Of a stretch of 64,000 nt of DNA, positions 20,657-30,054 are shown one piece after another (position 1 is the stretch's first letter; every line of letters starts with the position of its first letter). The position numbers and the translations under genes were made by a program. Under the pieces are notes generated by a model that was not told where the DNA came from, searched no databases, and saw only the letters and a list, made by a program, of their open reading frames with translations. Origin of the DNA: Microcaldota archaeon (GTDB lineage: Archaea; Micrarchaeota; Micrarchaeia; Micrarchaeales; Micrarchaeaceae); NCBI GenBank assembly GCA_021797895.1, contig JAJZYW010000002.1, positions 1-64,000 of the forward strand. Direction: 5' to 3'.

Positions 20657-21021
20657 TTTAGCACCAATGCGGTTTATTTTGCCAGATATATATGCTTTGC
20701 CAAGAACAGGAGATTGGAAAAACAGTAAGTGCGACTATTGAACCTTGCGACAAAAACAGCATCTCCAAAGATATGCAAAGCCGCATGTTTCCCGTGTCAT
20801 TTAATTGCCTACTGGCAGATGACCAACGTGCGTTGGTCGGCAGGAGTCCATTAAACGCTATTTTTCACTGATGACAAAGGAGAAAAGAAAAAAGAGAACT
20901 TGTGCGATTTATTGTCAATGCAAAAATGTTTAAAGATTCAACTTCCTAAATGAATTATTACGGAAGGTTAGAAATAAATTTTTATATCTGAAAATATATA
21001 CATATCCCATATGGTTATGGC

Positions 21022-22347
21022 ATGAATTCTGAAAAAGAGGCTGACATTGAGATGCGCGTAGTCAAAGGTACAAAAGATTACATGCCAGCAGAGCAGTCTG
21101 TCAGGGAGATGATAAGGAACACTTTGGTAGATACTTTTAAATTGTACAATTTTGGCCCACTCGAAACGCCTATATTGGAGTATTATGACATTTTGGCATC
21201 AAAATATGCTGGAGGTGCCGAGATACTTAAAGAAACATACTCACTGACAGACCAAGCGAATAGAGAATTAGGCCTGAGATATGATTTGACTGTACCTTTC
21301 TCAAGAGTCATTGCTATGAATCGGAATATGCGAATGCCATTCAAAAGATGGGAAATTGGGAAGGTCTTTCGAGACGGACCAATAAAATTAGGCAGATACA
21401 GGGAATTCACGCAGTGCGACGTAGATGTCGTTGGCATAGATTCGATGGCAGCGGATGCCGAGCTTATATCGATGGCCACAATGGTCTTCAAAAGACTGGG
21501 AATAAAGGTGCACCTGGAAGTTAACAACATGAAAGTATTATCAGGTGTGCTAATTCAGGCAGGAATCGAAAAGGAGGATATCAAAAGCGCAATTCTTACC
21601 GTAGACAAATTGAAAAAGATTGGAGCAGAAGGTGTCAAAGAAGAGTTAATTTCAAAGGGCATAAAAGATATTGATTTTGATATGCTCTTCAAAGTACTTT
21701 CGGAAGCAGATAATAATGAGCAAGCTATTGAAAGAATCAGGGAGACCATCACCAATAAAACATGCTTGGATGGGTTGAACGAAATTGAGGAACTTTTCAA
21801 ATACGTAAAAAAGTTCTCAGTCAATAGTGAGGTAAAATTTACGCCTAGCTTGGCCAGAGGACTAGGCTTCTACACTAGTACAATATTCGAGGTTTATGCC
21901 AAAGGTTCCAAGATGACATCGTCAGTGGCTGGCGGTGGCAGATACGATGACATAATAAAGAAGTTCCTAAATTCTGAAAAAAACTATCCAGCTGTAGGAA
22001 TATCATTTGGGCTTGAGCCAATATATGATACCCTAATGGATCTTGGTAAAGTGGCAAATCAGGATATGAATCCACTGAAAGCATATGTGATAGCTGTTGA
22101 TAATATTGATTATGCAATACCTGTTGCAGCCAAACTTAGGGAAGCAGGAATAGCAGCAGATGTGAATTATTTGAACAAAAAGCTAAAAAAAGAATTGGAG
22201 TATGCAAGTGATATGAAGATACCATTTGTCATTATAGTAGGAGAGAAAGAAGCAAGAGATAACGTAGGAACGCTAAAGGACATGGACTCGAAGGAGCAGA
22301 TTTCCATACCCATAGATGAAATAATAAAAAGGATTCTCGGCAGGTAG
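21022..22347 (+). CDS. hisS: Histidine--tRNA ligase
   Basis: VKGTKDYMPAEQ, LRYDLTVPFSR, RWEIGKVFRDGPIKLGRYREFTQCDVDVVG, LARGLGFYT. Confidence 0.96.
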   Translation: MNSEKEADIEMRVVKGTKDYMPAEQSVREMIRNTLVDTFKLYNFGPLETPILEYYDILASKYAGGAEILKETYSLTDQANRELGLRYDLTVPFSRVIAMNRNMRMPFKRWEIGKVFRDGPIKLGRYREFTQCDVDVVGIDSMAADAELISMATMVFKRLGIKVHLEVNNMKVLSGVLIQAGIEKEDIKSAILTVDKLKKIGAEGVKEELISKGIKDIDFDMLFKVLSEADNNEQAIERIRETITNKTCLDGLNEIEELFKYVKKFSVNSEVKFTPSLARGLGFYTSTIFEVYAKGSKMTSSVAGGGRYDDIIKKFLNSEKNYPAVGISFGLEPIYDTLMDLGKVANQDMNPLKAYVIAVDNIDYAIPVAAKLREAGIAADVNYLNKKLKKELEYASDMKIPFVIIVGEKEARDNVGTLKDMDSKEQISIPIDEIIKRILGR

Positions 22348-22461
22348 CTATGGCGCCAAAACGTGCGTAACCTTAAGCCGCCTTTCAACAAACTCTGCGT
22401 TAAGGAAGCTAATAACTCCTTCAAACTGTATAGCATCTTCTTCCGGATTATTATTACACAT
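22348..22461 (-). CDS. Possible 37-aa small protein convergent with hisS
   Basis: ATG at 22461: MCNNNPEEDAIQFEGVISFLNAEFVERRLKVTHVLAP*; stop abuts hisS stop. Confidence 0.3.
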   Translation of the reverse strand: MCNNNPEEDAIQFEGVISFLNAEFVERRLKVTHVLAP

Positions 22462-22556
22462 TTATATATCACGTAGCATTAAACATGGCTGGTTCTGCTG
22501 AAGCAAAAGTAGAAATTTGTATAAAAGCTTTAAATTGATTCCAATATATAACCCGT

Positions 22557-23744
22557 ATGGGTTATATGGCTGCAAAAACCGTGAATGTTGCAGAGCTTGC
22601 TGAAAAACTGGTAGGTATAAACTCTGAGATTCCAGCATCAGGAGAGCCACAAAGAGATGTGGAGAAGGGAGTAGCAGAATTTGTAGAGGAGTACCTTGAA
22701 GGCATTGGAATAAGTGCTGAGATAATTGAGATAGAGAAAGGCAGATACGACCTAATTGCAAGGGTTGGCCCTTCGAGCAGACTCATGCTGAACGGCCATA
22801 TGGACACTGTTCCGATAGGCGATCCTGCCCAATGGCCCAACGGTGTTTTTCCAAGAATCCAGGATGGAAAGCTATATGGCAGGGGCAGTTCAGACATGAA
22901 AGGGGGTCTGGCTGCGATGCTTGCCGCACTTTCAAGGATAGATTTTACTAAAGCTAATAAAGGCATCCTGATGGTATTTGTGGCTGATGAAGAAGGCTTT
23001 TTCAAGGGTTCAGAGTGGCTCTTCGCCAATAGGAATGACATATTCAACGATGTCAAATGCGGCATAATAGCCGAGTCGTCTAGCATGAGGATACAAGCGG
23101 CGCAGAAGGGGCTTATAGGCATACAAGTTACTTTTGAAGGAAGAAGCGCGCATGCATCAACCCCTGAAAAGGGCGATAGCGCAATCCTAAAAGCCTTCAA
23201 GTTCATCAGCGCAATGAACTCTTTCAACGAGTCACGAAGTACAATTGACAGCCTTCTGGGCAAGGGATCCTTAAACATAGGTGAAATACGAGGCGGCAGG
23301 TCGCAGAACACAGTTCCTGATAGCTGCATGGTTAGCGTAGACATAAGGACCGTTCCTGGCGAAACTTCAGATGCCATAATAAAAGAAATTAAGAAGGCCA
23401 TGGAAGCCTATGACATAAAAGACACAGACGTAAGGGAGATGAAGATAAACTACGCAAGAGAGCCGTTTAAACTCAATGATGACTCATGTGCCCTGCAATT
23501 ATTAAAAAGAATAGCGGGTACGGCCGGACTGGTTGGCGGAACAGGCTATACAGAATCAGAGCTTTACCATTCTAAAGCCGGAGTAGACTGTGTTGTTTTC
23601 GGGCCTGGGATAAAGGAGCTGATACATCAGCCGAATGAATATGTCAACATATCAGACTTGGAAAAAGCATCGGAGATATTTGAGAAGGCCATAAGGGAGT
23701 GGTGTTTCGGGGAGGAGGATAACCCTGAAAAGCTTTTTCATTGA
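22557..23744 (+). CDS. M20 family metallopeptidase / ArgE-DapE-like deacylase
   Basis: LMLNGHMDTVPIGDPAQWP, LYGRGSSDMKGGLAAML, VADEEGFFKGSEWL. Confidence 0.93.
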   Translation: MGYMAAKTVNVAELAEKLVGINSEIPASGEPQRDVEKGVAEFVEEYLEGIGISAEIIEIEKGRYDLIARVGPSSRLMLNGHMDTVPIGDPAQWPNGVFPRIQDGKLYGRGSSDMKGGLAAMLAALSRIDFTKANKGILMVFVADEEGFFKGSEWLFANRNDIFNDVKCGIIAESSSMRIQAAQKGLIGIQVTFEGRSAHASTPEKGDSAILKAFKFISAMNSFNESRSTIDSLLGKGSLNIGEIRGGRSQNTVPDSCMVSVDIRTVPGETSDAIIKEIKKAMEAYDIKDTDVREMKINYAREPFKLNDDSCALQLLKRIAGTAGLVGGTGYTESELYHSKAGVDCVVFGPGIKELIHQPNEYVNISDLEKASEIFEKAIREWCFGEEDNPEKLFH

Positions 23745-23904
23745 CAGTTCCATCTGATCAGGATATGGAGATTAGTCCTAAGACGGATGAATCATGTGCA
23801 GCGTGTGGTAGCAAGAAGCATAATATTAGCCTGTTCTTCGGTAGGATCTATTAAGCTATAAAATTTTGATAGCATTGGGCAGTTTTCTTCAATAGAGCAT
23901 AAGG

Positions 23905-23977
23905 TGCGACTGCCGGGATTTGAACCCGGGCCTTTGCCTTGGCAAGGCAATGTCCTACCAGGCTAGACTACAATCGC
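23905..23977 (-). tRNA. tRNA-Gly (GCC)
   Basis: Reverse complement GCGATTGTAGTCTAGCCTGGTAGGACATTGCCTTGCCAAGGCAAAGGCCCGGGTTCAAATCCCGGCAGTCGCA folds as a cloverleaf; 7-bp acceptor, anticodon loop TTGCCAA. Confidence 0.96.
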
Positions 23978-24044
23978 AGCACAGATGTTTAAAAAAACAA
24001 AGTTATTAACCTTTGCCAATTAGAACGTGGGGTTTCGGCACTGC

Positions 24045-25040
24045 TCACAGCTTCCCGGAATAGGGGTTGGTGCCATCATTCGAGTAGCTGGTTTCGTCGC
24101 TTGTGAAACCTCCCATTGAGCCTCCTCTTGATGAGCCGCGCTTGGCTACGAGGGCGTTCTTGACGAGATTCTCGTCGAGCCAGTCAGGAAGCCCTCTCCC
24201 GGAAGCGTAATCGTAGAGAACGAGCCTGAATACGCTTGACGTTGTTGAGGCTATCACTGCACCAGCCACTATGAATATTATAAGAGCCGCAACCCCTGCA
24301 AGCACTGCGCCGAGGGATATCGATGGCACGACCGCTGCAACTCCGATCATGGCAATGAATATAACAACCCCAAGAAGTATAATCATGATGCCGTACAGGT
24401 CTGAGTATGCTATTCCCCCTACGCTTGAGCCGAAATGCGATATGAACGTCTTTGCGCTAAGCTTCATCGCGGTTACAGGCCCTGTTTTCTGCTCGTATAT
24501 CACAGGGAAGGCAAACATCAGCCCTATTGACAGGGTAGCGGAAGCGAGGAAACCGAAAAGCGCGCCTGCAACTCCCCTGAACCTCGCTTCGAGCATGCGT
24601 ATCAGCATTATGACTATCGAGTAGAACACCGCCCATTCAAGAAGGACGCCGACATATGAAGACGCCTGGCTGAGCGCTTGGCCGATACCTATCTTCACGC
24701 CATTTGAATAGCTCTTGAACGCTATGTACAGCGCCATCAGCATATACGCGGAGGTAAAGGATGACACAACGTAGAACAGGAACAGCAGCACTATCAGCTC
24801 TCCTGTTTGCGCATTGGAGAAGCCCGACGAGCTGGAGGAAGATGTCGAGGACAGCGTGCCTATGTTTATGGATATGAAGCTGCCGAATATCGCCGACGCC
24901 TCCACGATGATTATGATTGCGGAGAGTATGGAGTAGTAGAGCAGCGCCTTGTCAGAAAATATCTTCTTCCTTACCTGCGAGCTCAGCCTCCATCCATTCC
25001 TCAAGCGTTCGAACATGTTAACGGATAATTCACATCTCAC
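24045..25040 (-). CDS. Multispan membrane protein, DUF6159-like
   Basis: LRNGWRLSSQVRKKIFSDKALLYYSILSAIIIIVEA with several TM segments. Confidence 0.7.
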   Translation of the reverse strand: MRCELSVNMFERLRNGWRLSSQVRKKIFSDKALLYYSILSAIIIIVEASAIFGSFISINIGTLSSTSSSSSSGFSNAQTGELIVLLFLFYVVSSFTSAYMLMALYIAFKSYSNGVKIGIGQALSQASSYVGVLLEWAVFYSIVIMLIRMLEARFRGVAGALFGFLASATLSIGLMFAFPVIYEQKTGPVTAMKLSAKTFISHFGSSVGGIAYSDLYGIMIILLGVVIFIAMIGVAAVVPSISLGAVLAGVAALIIFIVAGAVIASTTSSVFRLVLYDYASGRGLPDWLDENLVKNALVAKRGSSRGGSMGGFTSDETSYSNDGTNPYSGKL

Positions 25041-25168
25041 GCATATTTATTGCTTTCGAGAAGCTGCGCTTGTACCTCGCCAAGTCTGCAGTCAAGATTA
25101 TTTTAGGGTTAGAAGGAGGGCCCGACGTACTTGGGCCGATTGCGTAGCTTTTTTTGGTTGGGTGGTAA

Positions 25169-25744
25169 TTACGGCGGGCTCGCGAGGTGAGCGTATATCG
25201 CCGCATATCCTATGAAGAGCGCCATGAATGCAGTTATCACCAGCAGCAGGGCGAGGAAGTAGTACGCATATTTGCCGTTTCCCTTCACGCCAGCGTATAC
25301 CAAAGGCGAGAGCAGCGCAGAAAGGCCCGCAAACACGTATAACCCCATCGCGGAAAGCAGGTCCACGCCAGATTCAAGGTGCGATCCTACTATCGCGGCT
25401 GCTTCTATGAGAACGTATATCCCAAAGAGCGCACCTGGAATCGACAGCAGCTTTATGTCGATGTTCTTGTACAGCATGTACCCGCCCATCACCAGGAGCA
25501 GCCCGAGGAACAGCATCGGGTCGCCGAAAAGCATGTTGTATGCTCCGGGAAGCGGCCATGCAAACGACATGTAGAAGCCGCTCACTGCATCAAATATTCC
25601 GAGCACAATGGCAGGTACTGCAATCTGGGAAAGCTGTTTCTTTCCCATCGCCACCATTATCATGTATATTGCTATCAGCACCGAGCTGATACCTACTCCT
25701 AACAGCATCACAGCCAAAGAATCAACGAATGCCATTTCCATCAC
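25169..25744 (-). CDS. Multispan membrane protein, possibly DUF981-like
   Basis: 191 aa, about 6 TM segments; start likely ATG shortly downstream of 25744. Confidence 0.6.
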   Translation of the reverse strand: MMEMAFVDSLAVMLLGVGISSVLIAIYMIMVAMGKKQLSQIAVPAIVLGIFDAVSGFYMSFAWPLPGAYNMLFGDPMLFLGLLLVMGGYMLYKNIDIKLLSIPGALFGIYVLIEAAAIVGSHLESGVDLLSAMGLYVFAGLSALLSPLVYAGVKGNGKYAYYFLALLLVITAFMALFIGYAAIYAHLASPP

Positions 25745-25801
25745 TCAATTTAAAACTGACATTAGGAGGTTTTAAATTAGTAGGTTACGCTTTATATACC
25801 T

Positions 25802-26158
25802 GTGGTCGTGGGTATGGCAGGCACGGCGAAAGATGTTGAGCACAACGGTGCGGCATGCAAGATAGCTGCGCTTACTGAGACAATGGAGGTAGGCAGGGAG
25901 GCAGTAATCTCAATAATAAAATCGAGCTGGAAGATCATAGTGCTGTTCACCCTGAACTCCGAGAGGGACGGGATGTTCTACAACGACATCCTGGCAAAGA
26001 CCGGAATGACTTCCAGGACGCTTGCCGCTGTACTGAAGTCCCTGGTCTCGGAAGGGGTGGTGGAACGCAGGGAATACGAGGGAAACGGCAGGGTTGAGTA
26101 CAGGATAACCGAGACGGGCTCGAGGATAGTCTCTTCGAGGTGCCCGCTGATATCCTAA
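25802..26158 (+). CDS. HxlR-family winged-helix transcriptional regulator
   Basis: SWKIIVLFTLNSERDGMFYNDILAKTGMTSRTLAAVLKSLVSEGVVERREYEGNGRVEYRITETG. Confidence 0.88.
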   Translation: MVVGMAGTAKDVEHNGAACKIAALTETMEVGREAVISIIKSSWKIIVLFTLNSERDGMFYNDILAKTGMTSRTLAAVLKSLVSEGVVERREYEGNGRVEYRITETGSRIVSSRCPLIS

Positions 26159-26240
26159 ATCTGCCGCACGATGCTGCGGCATCGAAAACGAGTTGTAACA
26201 TTTATATTGATTAGCTTTCAGAATTATCTGCTGCTTCTTC

Positions 26241-26358
26241 GGCGGGGTAGCTTAGCCTGGTAGAGCGCTAGACTCATATGCACAGCACTATGAGTGTTGA
26301 GCCTTTTTGGCGATGACGAGAAATCTAGAGGTCGTGGGTTCAAATCCCACCCCCGCCA
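26241..26358 (+). tRNA. tRNA-Met (CAT) with 44-nt intron at 26279-26322
   Basis: Acceptor GGCGGGG/CCCCGCC, D-arm GCTTAGCCTGGTAGAGC, anticodon stem CTAGA/TCTAG, T-arm GTGGGTTCAAATCCCAC; intron between positions 37 and 38. tRNA-Ile2 (CAU modified) not fully excluded. Confidence 0.9.
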
Positions 26359-26373
26359 AAGCCAATCAGAATT

Positions 26374-26826
26374 TCATCTGGTACGCTTTGCTCCTGCTTT
26401 TGCAGTGCCGAATATGTACCTGTCTACTCCTTTAGGGACTATTCTGCTCTTCACCTTTCTTAACTCCGACTCCGGTATCCACATCGCCTCCTCGTCCCTG
26501 CCATCCTCGCTGCGGTATATTATATCCTTGCCGAAGAGCTTCCGGTTTGTTAATTCCCCTGAATAGATGAAGCAGATCTCGTGCTCCCTCTTTCCATTTG
26601 ACATGAATATGTTTTCCATTGCGCCAAGATAACGAAGGCCGCTTATGCCGGACTTTATCTCTTCGCGTATCTCGCGCCTTATGGTCTGCCCGCTCTTTTC
26701 ATACATCTCTACGTGACCGCCAAGAGGCCGCATCAGCCTGCGGCTCTTTCCTGCCCACTGCATAAGGAACTTTCCATCGTGCTTGCATATCAGCATCGCC
26801 TTGAGGACGAAATTGTATTTTGCCAT
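26374..26826 (-). CDS. NUDIX hydrolase
   Basis: GGHVEMYEKSGQTIRREIREEIKSG close to Nudix box Gx5Ex7REUXEE. Confidence 0.9.
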   Translation of the reverse strand: MAKYNFVLKAMLICKHDGKFLMQWAGKSRRLMRPLGGHVEMYEKSGQTIRREIREEIKSGISGLRYLGAMENIFMSNGKREHEICFIYSGELTNRKLFGKDIIYRSEDGRDEEAMWIPESELRKVKSRIVPKGVDRYIFGTAKAGAKRTR

Positions 26827-26834
26827 TCAATCAC

Positions 26835-27575
26835 TCATTTTCCCATCTCCGAGAATATCGTCTTAGCGACTATATTGGCAGGGCTTATGATGTGCTTCAG
26901 TCCCAAATCTGTCAGATGCCTCTCGAGCTCCTCCGTGTTTGCTATCACTATTACCTTGTCTATGCTTGAGAGCGACTTGGCGACTATCGCGGCATACACA
27001 GTCCTCGAGCTCTCCCTTAGGTCTATTATTATCTTCTTTGAGTTGCCAAGGTTGAAGGCGGACATGTCGCTTTCTGATGTCTCGTCCGCCACGTAAGTGG
27101 AATAGCCCTTTTCCCTGAGCTGGTCCACTATCACCTTGTCTGATGTGACGACTATGAACTTCTTGCCATCCTTCTTCAGCTTGCTCGCAAGGAGCACATT
27201 GGTCAGGTCGTAGCCTATCAGCACTATGTGCCCCTTCAGGAGCCTCTTTTCGAAACTTGATATTCTGCCGGACAATTTTACCAACCTCTGATTTATCACT
27301 TCACCCGATATCGCCGTAACAACGCTTAGGAATACGGCAAGACCGGATATTATCAGCACTATGTCAAATACTCTCCCAAGGGCAGTCACCGGAACTATGT
27401 CGCCGTAGCCCACGGTACCGACCGTAACTACTGTGAAATAGAGCGCGGTTATCAGCGAGTTTATATGCACGTTGAAGTTGCCGCTTTGGCCCAGTATGTA
27501 AGTGCCGAAGGTGCCGAACGCCAGCACAGCAACTATTGCGATAGCGTATGCGATAGTGAGCGACTTGACTGCCAT
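26835..27575 (-). CDS. Potassium channel with C-terminal TrkA-N/RCK domain
   Basis: ALYFTVVTVGTVGYGDIVPVTALGR selectivity filter; HIVLIGYDLTNVLLASKL Rossmann segment. Confidence 0.92.
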   Translation of the reverse strand: MAVKSLTIAYAIAIVAVLAFGTFGTYILGQSGNFNVHINSLITALYFTVVTVGTVGYGDIVPVTALGRVFDIVLIISGLAVFLSVVTAISGEVINQRLVKLSGRISSFEKRLLKGHIVLIGYDLTNVLLASKLKKDGKKFIVVTSDKVIVDQLREKGYSTYVADETSESDMSAFNLGNSKKIIIDLRESSRTVYAAIVAKSLSSIDKVIVIANTEELERHLTDLGLKHIISPANIVAKTIFSEMGK

Positions 27576-27668
27576 TTCATTTCACCTTGCCGGATTACCC
27601 TTTTATTACTTCTCTTAGGAAACTTATTAAATGAAAGACCCTTGCGGCTGCTTGGGTCTTAAGCGAAT

Positions 27669-29132
27669 TTGCTAGGTGCAGTTGCTATGGATGTTGAAAT
27701 AAGGGACCTGAGGAAGAACGTTCACCAGATAGATGCGGACGAAAGTTCAGGAATGAAGGTGCCCGTGAGGATATACGCTAACGATTACATAATAAGCCAC
27801 ATAAGGAAGGACAGGACGCTGATGCAGGCGATGAACGCGGCGAAGCTCCCCTCGATAGTCGAGGCGATGATGGTCATGCCTGACGGGCATGAGGGATACG
27901 GCTTCCCGGTTGGAGGAGTAGCGGCTTTCGATGCAAACGATGGCATAATATCCCCAGGCGCGATAGGGTTCGACATCAACTGCGGAGTCCGCCTCATAAG
28001 GACCAACCTCTCATATGAAGAGGTGAAGCCCAGGATAGGCGCGGTGATGGATGCGCTGTTCAGGAACGTTCCAAGCGGCGTGGGAAGCAAGTTCAAGTCC
28101 GGCTTCAGCATGGCCGAGCTCGACAGGATAGCCTTGGAGGGAGTGGAATACGCGATAAAGAAGGGTTTCGGCTTCGAGAGCGACATAGAGAACACTGAGG
28201 AAAGGGGGCGCATGGAGCACGCAGATCCGTCAAAGGTGAGCCAACTCGCCAAGAAGAGGGGGGTGCAGCAGCTTGGCACTCTAGGCGCAGGAAATCATTT
28301 CCTCGAGGTACAGCGCGTCGAGAAGGCAGTTGATGCAAAGCTTGCAAAGGCATACGGCTTGTATGAGGGCCAGACTGTCATAATGCTGCACAGCGGGTCG
28401 AGGGGCTATGGCCATCAGGTGTGCAGCGACTTCCTTGCAACATTCGCTGACTACCAGAGGAAGAACGGCATAGAGCTGCCAGACCCTGAGCTTGCATACG
28501 CTTTCGTAGGAAGCAGGGAGGCGGAGGACTATCTCGCAGCGATGCGCTCCGCGGTAAACTTCGCATTTACAAACAGGCAGATAATGACCGATTCGATAAG
28601 GAAGGCCTTTTCTGAGGTGTTTGGGAAAAGCGCGGACGCGCTGGGAATGGAGCTGCTTTATGATGTGGCACACAACATAGCGAAGCTGGAGGAGCACGAT
28701 GTTGAAGGCAGGAGAAGGAAGCTCTTCGTGCACAGGAAGGGGGCCACCAGGGCGTTCGGTCCCGGCAATAAGGAAGTGCCGAAAGCTTACAGGGAGTACG
28801 GCCAGCCGGTCCTGATACCTGGGAGCATGGGCACTGCGAGCTACGTCCTTGCGGGGCAGGAGGGCGCGATGCGCGAGACTTTCGGCTCCTCGTGCCACGG
28901 ATCCGGAAGACTGATGTCGAGGCACCAGGCGCTGCGCGAAATTCCGATGTCGAAGACGTTCGGGCAGCTCGACAGGAAGGGTGTCGAGATAAGGGTGAGG
29001 AGCAGGAAGCTGGTGAGCGAGGAAGCGATGGAAGCCTACAAGAATGTGGATGATGTGGTTGAGAGCATAGAGGGGGCTGGCATATCAAGGATAGTTGCGA
29101 GGCTCGTGCCTGTGGGCGTAGCCAAGGGGTGA
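27669..29132 (+). CDS. rtcB: RNA-splicing ligase RtcB
   Basis: MPDGHEGYGFPVGGVAAFD, GAIGFDINCGVRLIRTNL, GTLGAGNHFLEVQ, LHSGSRGYGHQV, FGSSCHGSGRLMSR. Start probably ATG 27687. Confidence 0.97.
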   Translation: MLGAVAMDVEIRDLRKNVHQIDADESSGMKVPVRIYANDYIISHIRKDRTLMQAMNAAKLPSIVEAMMVMPDGHEGYGFPVGGVAAFDANDGIISPGAIGFDINCGVRLIRTNLSYEEVKPRIGAVMDALFRNVPSGVGSKFKSGFSMAELDRIALEGVEYAIKKGFGFESDIENTEERGRMEHADPSKVSQLAKKRGVQQLGTLGAGNHFLEVQRVEKAVDAKLAKAYGLYEGQTVIMLHSGSRGYGHQVCSDFLATFADYQRKNGIELPDPELAYAFVGSREAEDYLAAMRSAVNFAFTNRQIMTDSIRKAFSEVFGKSADALGMELLYDVAHNIAKLEEHDVEGRRRKLFVHRKGATRAFGPGNKEVPKAYREYGQPVLIPGSMGTASYVLAGQEGAMRETFGSSCHGSGRLMSRHQALREIPMSKTFGQLDRKGVEIRVRSRKLVSEEAMEAYKNVDDVVESIEGAGISRIVARLVPVGVAKG

Positions 29133-29243
29133 GCGCTGCGCATTTGCACAGATGAGCGCGGCAACGGAATGTTTATTAAGCCTTTTATGATGATATATGT
29201 ACGATCAGTTTCTGTTGTTTGTTGTTTTTAATTAGGTGAAAAA

Positions 29244-29471
29244 ATGGTAGTAGTAGCCAGCCCCTTATACGCAGTTGCGGCATCTATAGCGATTGCGGGG
29301 GGCTTGATAGGAACGGGAATGGCGCAGCAGGGAATTGGTGCTGCCGGAATGGGCATAATAGCGGAGAAGCCCGAGAAGTTCGGGCAGGTTCTGTTCTTCT
29401 TCGTTATACCTGAAACCCTGTGGATAATAGGTTTCGTGCTGGGCCTTATACTCCTGTTGCAGATACTCTGA
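29244..29471 (+). CDS. atpK: A-type ATP synthase subunit K (c ring)
   Basis: 75-aa two-TM proteolipid with FFFVIPETLWIIG conserved Glu; first gene of ATPase operon. Confidence 0.93.
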   Translation: MVVVASPLYAVAASIAIAGGLIGTGMAQQGIGAAGMGIIAEKPEKFGQVLFFFVIPETLWIIGFVLGLILLLQIL

Positions 29472-29507
29472 CGATGCAGAGGTGTTTGGATAGGTCTTGA
29501 GGAGGTA

Positions 29508-30053
29508 GTGGGCAGCATAAACAAGAACGCAGAGAGGAAAGCGGAGCAGATAGTCCAGAATGCGAAGAAGGACGCGGAGGGCTACGAGGCCAAGGCGCTT
29601 GCCGAGATGGAGAGATCGTTTGGCGAGAGCGTAGCAAAGGCAAAATCCGAGGCTGCCCAGCTTCTTTCAAGCATGAAAGCAAGGTCTGACATGGCAGCCA
29701 GGCAGTTGTACAACGCCGAGCTTGAGGCGAGGATAAGCGACGCGTTCGACTGGCTGAGGAAAAGCCTGCCAGATTACGCCAAGACTAAGGATTATACGGC
29801 GCTTCTCAAGAAACTCGCTTCCATGGCTTCGGAGGAGCTTGGCGATGGCTGCAGGCTCCTCGTCAGGAAGGAGGATCTGCAGAAGCTCAAGGGCGTGAAG
29901 GGCGCGGAAGCCGGAGATGACACCAAGTCTGCAGGGGGTCTCGTAGGCGTGTCTGCAGACGGAAGGCGTTACATAGACTTCACGCTAGAGACGCTGCTCA
30001 ACGAGATCAGGGACAGGCTGGAAGTGCGCTTCGTAAAGGAGATAGAGGGATGA
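29508..30053 (+). CDS. atpE: A-type ATP synthase subunit E
   Basis: Position and coiled-coil N-terminus (NAERKAEQIVQNAKKDAEGYEAKALAEMERSFGE). Confidence 0.88.
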   Translation: MGSINKNAERKAEQIVQNAKKDAEGYEAKALAEMERSFGESVAKAKSEAAQLLSSMKARSDMAARQLYNAELEARISDAFDWLRKSLPDYAKTKDYTALLKKLASMASEELGDGCRLLVRKEDLQKLKGVKGAEAGDDTKSAGGLVGVSADGRRYIDFTLETLLNEIRDRLEVRFVKEIEG

Positions 30054-30054
30054 T

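Noticed and set aside
26241-26358. CAT-anticodon tRNA interpreted as initiator tRNA
   Set aside because: Acceptor begins with a G-C pair and the arms resemble elongator Met; initiator features (1-72 A-U, three G-C pairs before the loop) are not seen.
28281-29088. Long minus-strand ORFs inside rtcB (214 and 173 aa), and similar shadows in the ATPase, KorA, IleRS and EF-1alpha genes
   Set aside because: Antisense to unmistakable conserved genes; Arg/Ser/His/Tyr-rich translations typical of shadow ORFs.
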